A stretch of 10,407 nucleotides of DNA, from the NCBI GenBank assembly GCA_950075905.1, contig CATMVR010000108.1, positions 1 through 10,407 on the forward strand, in the 5' to 3' direction. Of this stretch, positions 7,110 through 10,407 are shown in pieces. A program made the translations under genes and the position numbers. Below the pieces are notes generated by a model, which worked only from the letters and a program-made list of their open reading frames with translations, was not told the DNA's origin and searched no databases. The first letter of the stretch is position 1. Each line of letters opens with the position of its first letter. Origin of the DNA: an uncultured Persicitalea sp. (GTDB taxonomy: Bacteria > Bacteroidota > Bacteroidia > Cytophagales > Spirosomataceae).

Positions 7110-8545
7110 AAGAGTGGTCCGATGAAGAACTGGACAAACTCTTCCAAAAGTCCGCCGAGGAGTTTGACCCGCAATTTGAACCGAATGACTGGCGAGAGCT
7201 ACGTCATCGGCTCGACGACGCCGATCAGGTGGCGAGCGGAGGGTGGATGGAGCAGGCTCGTCCCTGGACAATTGCTTTGCTATTGCTGATGGTCGTCGGG
7301 GGAATCAGTGTTTATTACGGAAACAGTAAGGTAGGAGAGATGAGGGATACTAATCTGACTGTTTTGGATAACCGCTCCTCCGGCACCACAGCGCCCGTCA
7401 CAAATAAGGGCGGCGAGACAGGTACCCCTAGCTCTACGAACCCGGAGGGGACGCCCGCAAAAGCTAGTGCCAACAGCACCAAAGAAATCAACACGGCCGG
7501 ACAGGAAGTACCGGCCAACCAGAGAAATACCGATTTGGATACAGACATAAAAGAATTGCCCCGGACCCCGGTAAACGTAAGCGGAGTACGTAAGCAAACT
7601 GACCTGAGCAATCGGGAAAGGGGGAATGGGGTAGTTCTTTTACCAAACAAGGCTCAGAGTGTGGCCGCCCGGACCGAAAGCCTTCCAATGAAGAATGAAG
7701 GTAAAGAAATGAGCAATATTCCAGAATCGGGCCCAATACTGCTCCAAAAAGAGATAGATAATACAACCCCGGCACACGGGCCAACAGGCACAGTAGGCAG
7801 CGAAGTCGACGATAGAAATATTCTGACGCCTTCCAAACTGGCAAATCGGCCCATAACCCCGCCTGGGCAATCTTTGTCTTATCCCGCTGTTGCCTTCCAG
7901 CCAGCGGCTGATACTTCCTCTACGTCACCCCGCCCGGAAATCAGTATTCCCAAATGGGCCATTCGCCTGGGGATGTCTCCCGACCTGAGCTTTGTGAATA
8001 TGAACATGGCCAATACCCGGCCCGGGCCGGCGGCCTCGTTGCTGGTAGAATACAGCGTGGCACCACGTTGGGTGCTGCAAGCGGGGATTGTCCGAAGTCT
8101 GAAGACATATAGTGCCCAGGCTGGCTCCTACGAATGGCCCGCCGGTTGGTATCAGAAACAGATGCCCGTTAGCGTGGACGGAACCTGTCAGGTTTTTGAG
8201 CTACCTCTAAATGTACGCTACGATTTCAGCCAGCAATCCAGGAGTAAGTGGTTTGCCAGTACGGGTGTCTCTTCGTACAAAATGCAGGATGAAAAGTATG
8301 TATACCACTACCAAACATACGACCCAGGCATACGCTGGTGGAAATGGGAGGGCCAAACGGGCTGGTACCTGTTTAGCCATGCTAATGCCTCAGTAGGCTA
8401 CGAGCGGCTTTTAAGCAGGAATCTATCCATTATGGCCGAGCCTTACATCCGAATCCCCCTGCGGGGCGTAGGTTTTGGAAAGGTGAACTTATTTAGTACG
8501 GGAGTTTGGTTTTCACTCCGCTACGCCCCTTCATTTCGAAAATAG
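7106..8545 (+). CDS. Anti-sigma-like inner-membrane protein fused to an outer-membrane beta-barrel domain
   Basis: The 479-residue protein has three parts. Residues 1-48 are an acidic cytoplasmic head (EWSDEELDKLF then EFDPQFEPNDW), which resembles the N-terminus of Bacteroidota proteins encoded beside ECF sigma factors. Residues 51-71 form a single hydrophobic membrane segment (PWTIALLLLMVVGGISVYYG). Residues 75-280 are a long T/P/S/N-rich linker of low complexity, suited to crossing the periplasm. Residues 284-479 alternate polar and aromatic residues with repeated beta strands and match a porin-like outer-membrane barrel (start RLGMSPDLSF, end WFSLRYAPSF). The layout suggests a protein linking both membranes, possibly signalling envelope state to a sigma factor. 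The expected sigma-factor gene is not present; the IS ends 45 bp upstream. ATG 7106 is preceded by an overlapping stop codon. Function is inferred from architecture. Confidence 0.75.
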   Translation: MKEWSDEELDKLFQKSAEEFDPQFEPNDWRELRHRLDDADQVASGGWMEQARPWTIALLLLMVVGGISVYYGNSKVGEMRDTNLTVLDNRSSGTTAPVTNKGGETGTPSSTNPEGTPAKASANSTKEINTAGQEVPANQRNTDLDTDIKELPRTPVNVSGVRKQTDLSNRERGNGVVLLPNKAQSVAARTESLPMKNEGKEMSNIPESGPILLQKEIDNTTPAHGPTGTVGSEVDDRNILTPSKLANRPITPPGQSLSYPAVAFQPAADTSSTSPRPEISIPKWAIRLGMSPDLSFVNMNMANTRPGPAASLLVEYSVAPRWVLQAGIVRSLKTYSAQAGSYEWPAGWYQKQMPVSVDGTCQVFELPLNVRYDFSQQSRSKWFASTGVSSYKMQDEKYVYHYQTYDPGIRWWKWEGQTGWYLFSHANASVGYERLLSRNLSIMAEPYIRIPLRGVGFGKVNLFSTGVWFSLRYAPSFRK

Positions 8546-8581
8546 TTCCCTTTTGCTGCCTAACAACCTAAACAATCAACC

Positions 8582-8607
8582 CGTTTGTACAGTATGCTGT
8601 ATAAACG
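8582..8607. promoter_or_regulatory. 26-bp dyad, candidate operator upstream of the Rieske gene
   Basis: The 100-bp gap between the barrel gene and the Rieske gene contains CGTTTGTACAG, a four-base TATG spacer, and CTGTATAAACG. The 11-bp arms match at 10 positions, and the core TACAG/CTGTA is perfect. No T-run follows, so it is not an intrinsic terminator. It lies 39 bp before the ATG, a position suited to binding of a dimeric regulator near a promoter. The regulator is unknown, and no clear Bacteroidota TTTG/TAnnTTTG promoter pair was found to anchor it. Confidence 0.45.
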
Positions 8608-8645
8608 CGACACATATAACTATTTCTAATCACTAAGAATGAACC

Positions 8646-9173
8646 ATGGAAACTAAGCAAGCAGAGAATGTAAGTAGAGGACAATTTTTACGCAGCCTGG
8701 GAATGAGCAGCTCGGCCCTGATGGCTTTTTACTGCATGGGCACTCTCACTTCGTGCAGCAGCGATGACCCTGACCCAATGACTACCGGCGGAAATACCGG
8801 CAACACCGGGGGCAACGGAGGCAATACGTCGTCGGGTGTAACAGGCACCACAACCGGCGGCAGCATTAATTTTACCGTCGACCTTACCTCTGAAAATTAC
8901 AAAAAACTCAAAACTGAGGGGGAATTTTCGATAATTGGTGATACCATTGTGGTGGCGGCGCCCAACAACCGGTTCGTGGCTCTTTCCAAGGCGTGCACGC
9001 ACCAGGGCACTACCGTACAGTTTCGTAAGGCCAGCAACGATATCTGGTGCAATAATCACGGATCGGAGTTCAATCTGGACGGCACCGTCAAGAAAAGCCC
9101 AGCGGCCTCGCCTCTAACCGTATTCCAGACGACCCTTAGCCAGGACGGCAATACCCTAACCGTAAAAGCATAA
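8646..9173 (+). CDS. Rieske-type 2Fe-2S lipoprotein
   Basis: The 175-residue protein carries a Rieske iron-sulphur cluster and probably transfers electrons outside the cytoplasm. The cluster ligands are visible as C117-T-H119 and C135-N-N-H138, spaced as in Rieske domains (about 74-175). The N-terminus has SRGQFLRSLGM, resembling a Tat signal but with only one arginine at the twin position, then a hydrophobic stretch and the lipobox LTSC with Cys37 as lipidation site. Residues 43-73 are a G/N/T-rich flexible linker that would lift the domain off the membrane. It is the first gene of a probable unit with the downstream barrel gene (11 bp gap after its stop) and a YceI-like gene. No ferredoxin-reductase or cytochrome gene is seen nearby, so its redox partner is unknown. 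Ring-hydroxylase components are unlikely because it is a small exported stand-alone domain. Confidence 0.9.
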   Translation: METKQAENVSRGQFLRSLGMSSSALMAFYCMGTLTSCSSDDPDPMTTGGNTGNTGGNGGNTSSGVTGTTTGGSINFTVDLTSENYKKLKTEGEFSIIGDTIVVAAPNNRFVALSKACTHQGTTVQFRKASNDIWCNNHGSEFNLDGTVKKSPAASPLTVFQTTLSQDGNTLTVKA

Positions 9174-9184
9174 AGCTATTGACC

Positions 9185-10090
9185 ATGAAAGTAATCAGCC
9201 CGCTCTTATTTTTCTGCCTGATAGGTGCCCCCTTCGTTTCGGTAGCTCAGGACGACCTGCTGGGTGAGCTCGAAAAAAAGGCCGCCGACAGATCATTACC
9301 CGTAGCGGCTACTTTCAAGTCCACGCGTATTATCAACGGGCACTCTGTCGAGACGATGAAGCGCAATCATCTGGACTTCCGGATTTCCCACCGCTTTGGG
9401 CGGCTCAACTCAGGAGCCTATGAGCTTTTCGGGCTGGATCAGGCCGAGATTCGCCTCGGGTTCGAATACGGCATTACCGACAATCTGATGGTGGGAATAG
9501 GCCGGAGCAGTACGCAGAAGGCCTATGATTTTTTTGGAAAATATAAACTCCTGAAGCAAACCACCGGGGGCACCCGGCAGGTTCCGGTATCGGTAACTCT
9601 GTTTGGCAGTACCGTGGCCAGAACCCAGCGGTCTTTTGTGCCCGGCGATGTATGGACTGCCCAGGAAAAGCTAAGCTATACCGGGCAGATTCTGATAGCC
9701 CGCAAATTCAGCGAGCGGCTTTCGCTGCAACTCTCGCCTACCTACCTCTACCGCAACCGCCCCGAGCTGGACGGCGATCAGCAGGTGTTGCTGGCGCTGG
9801 GCATCGGCGGCCGGCTAAAAGTGAGCCGCCGGGTGTCCATCAACGGCGAGTACTTCTACGCCTTCCGGGAAAACGACAACCTGCCCTACTACAACTCGCT
9901 GGCGGTGGGTGTCGACATCGAAACCGGCGGACACGTGTTTCAGCTGCACTTTACCAATTCGCTGGGTATGATTGAGAAGCAGTTTATTGGCGAAACCACA
10001 GGCTCCTGGGGCAAGGGTGACATTCACTATGGCTTTAACATTTCCCGCACATTCAGCCTAAACAAAAAGAAGCAACCTGTTCTCAACTGA
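9185..10090 (+). CDS. DUF5777-family outer-membrane beta-barrel protein
   Basis: The start is set at ATG 9185; the TTG two codons upstream is less likely because the signal peptide begins at the ATG. The 301 residues open with a signal peptide (1-22, hydrophobic core PLLFFCLIGAPFV, ending SVAQ before DD). The mature part carries a pattern characteristic of Bacteroidota DUF5777: STRIINGHSVET near 46-57, then DFRISHRFGRL, then YELFGLDQAEIRLGFEYGIT. Alternating amphipathic strands continue to the end, typical of a roughly 12-14 strand barrel. The biochemical role of the family is unknown. In Bacteroidota it often sits beside YceI-like and redox proteins, as here, between a Rieske lipoprotein and a YceI-like gene, which suggests a shared envelope function. 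The start has no visible Shine-Dalgarno. Confidence 0.82.
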   Translation: MKVISPLLFFCLIGAPFVSVAQDDLLGELEKKAADRSLPVAATFKSTRIINGHSVETMKRNHLDFRISHRFGRLNSGAYELFGLDQAEIRLGFEYGITDNLMVGIGRSSTQKAYDFFGKYKLLKQTTGGTRQVPVSVTLFGSTVARTQRSFVPGDVWTAQEKLSYTGQILIARKFSERLSLQLSPTYLYRNRPELDGDQQVLLALGIGGRLKVSRRVSINGEYFYAFRENDNLPYYNSLAVGVDIETGGHVFQLHFTNSLGMIEKQFIGETTGSWGKGDIHYGFNISRTFSLNKKKQPVLN

Positions 10091-10113
10091 TTGATGAAAC
10101 TACGAGTAAACCC

Positions 10114-10141
10114 CACGGCCAGTCTATCGGGATTGGCCGTG
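10114..10141 (+). terminator. Strong hairpin between the barrel and YceI-like genes
   Basis: CACGGCCA at 10114-10121 pairs perfectly with TGGCCGTG at 10134-10141. Four further inner pairs (two of them G-U in RNA) close the loop to ATCG, giving about a 12-pair stem in the 80-bp gap 23 bp after the barrel stop. No U-run follows directly, so it may be a weak or factor-assisted terminator, an attenuator or a 3'-end stabiliser that lowers expression of the downstream gene. Confidence 0.45.
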
Positions 10142-10170
10142 TGATAGTACTATAACCTAATTTAAAAGTC

Positions 10171-10407
10171 ATGAACTCTTTTAATAAATACCGCACCGTT
10201 TTTTTGATACTATTGGGAGTAGTCGTAGCAAGCGCAGGCACTTACGCCCAGAGTAAGATGTTTGCCACCTCCAACGGACAAACCAGCTTTTATTCCAGTA
10301 CCCCGGCCGAAGACATCAGCGCGGTCAACAAAAAAACCCAGTTTATTCTCAATACCTCTACCGGCGAAATGGCCGTGCTCATGAAGATGCGCGATTTTGA
10401 CTTCCCG
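10171..10407 (+). CDS. YceI-like periplasmic lipid-binding protein, 5' part only
   Basis: The frame is open from ATG 10171 to the window edge (79 codons), so the gene continues beyond. A signal peptide is clear: positive start, hydrophobic core VFLILLGVVVASAG, ending TYAQ at residue 27. The mature start reads SKMFATSNGQTSFYSSTP, followed by EDISAVNKKTQFILN and a stretch ending MKMRDFDFP. This is the usual opening of Bacteroidota YceI-like proteins, which form a lipocalin-like barrel. Characterised YceI members bind long isoprenoid chains such as polyprenyl or quinone-like molecules. With a Rieske protein and an envelope barrel next door, a role handling a lipid-soluble redox carrier is a reasonable guess only. 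Expression may be modulated by the hairpin just upstream. Confidence 0.78.
   Translation, partial: MNSFNKYRTVFLILLGVVVASAGTYAQSKMFATSNGQTSFYSSTPAEDISAVNKKTQFILNTSTGEMAVLMKMRDFDFP

Noticed and set aside
8778..8864. Repeated glycine/asparagine/threonine codons in the Rieske gene as a tandem DNA repeat.
   Set aside because: The units vary in sequence and length; it reads as a flexible low-complexity linker rather than a true tandem repeat.
8688..9059. A 123-codon minus-strand open frame across the Rieske gene.
   Set aside because: The plus strand encodes both Rieske ligand pairs there; the antisense frame has no recognisable features.
1..10407. CRISPR arrays, tRNA or rRNA genes.
   Set aside because: No regularly spaced direct repeats and no tRNA- or rRNA-like sequences were seen in the intergenic stretches on either strand.

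Overview
The window looks like a chromosomal stretch of a Bacteroidota bacterium, most likely Cytophagales in the Spirosoma/Dyadobacter neighbourhood. This rests on an anti-sigma-like inner-membrane segment fused to an outer-membrane barrel, a DUF5777-type barrel, a Bacteroidota-style YceI protein, signal peptides ending in A-Q, and starts without clear Shine-Dalgarno sequences. Genus is inference only.

Left half (131-5841, all on the minus strand): a type I restriction-modification operon, read right to left as hsdS fragment, small antitoxin-like gene, decayed toxin remnant, hsdM, hsdR. HsdM (491 aa) and HsdR (1130 aa) appear complete with every expected catalytic motif. HsdS is reduced to its last ~94 residues, so the system has no target-recognition subunit in this window. 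Between hsdS and hsdM is a 79-aa protein of the kind that precedes zeta-toxin-like P-loop kinases. Its stop overlaps the start of a reading frame that begins like such a kinase and collapses inside the Walker A motif, suggesting a toxin-antitoxin pair once embedded in the R-M operon and now missing its toxin. Positions 1-130, downstream of hsdR, hold no gene and no convincing terminator.

Centre (5828-7060): a 1233-bp ISAs1-family insertion sequence with perfect 20-bp terminal inverted repeats and a transposase with a complete DDE triad. Its best N-terminus requires a -1 shift at a run of six A. The two flanks share no 8-10 bp target duplication, and genes on both sides appear to have lost sequence at the IS edge. 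This points to an IS-associated deletion or recombination rather than a simple insertion. Each IS end carries an outward ATG encoding M-N-K-P, which starts the hsdS fragment on the left and a 20-codon reading frame on the right. That frame is joined by ATGA overlaps to both the transposase and the next gene.

Right half (7062-10407, plus strand): a two-membrane anti-sigma-like/barrel protein whose expected upstream sigma-factor gene is absent. It is followed by a likely transcription unit of a lipoprotein-type Rieske 2Fe-2S protein, a DUF5777 barrel and a YceI-like protein cut by the window edge. A near-perfect 26-bp dyad precedes the Rieske gene and a strong hairpin lies before the YceI gene. 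The unit resembles a cell-envelope electron-transfer or isoprenoid/lipid-binding module; its physiological role is not evident from sequence.
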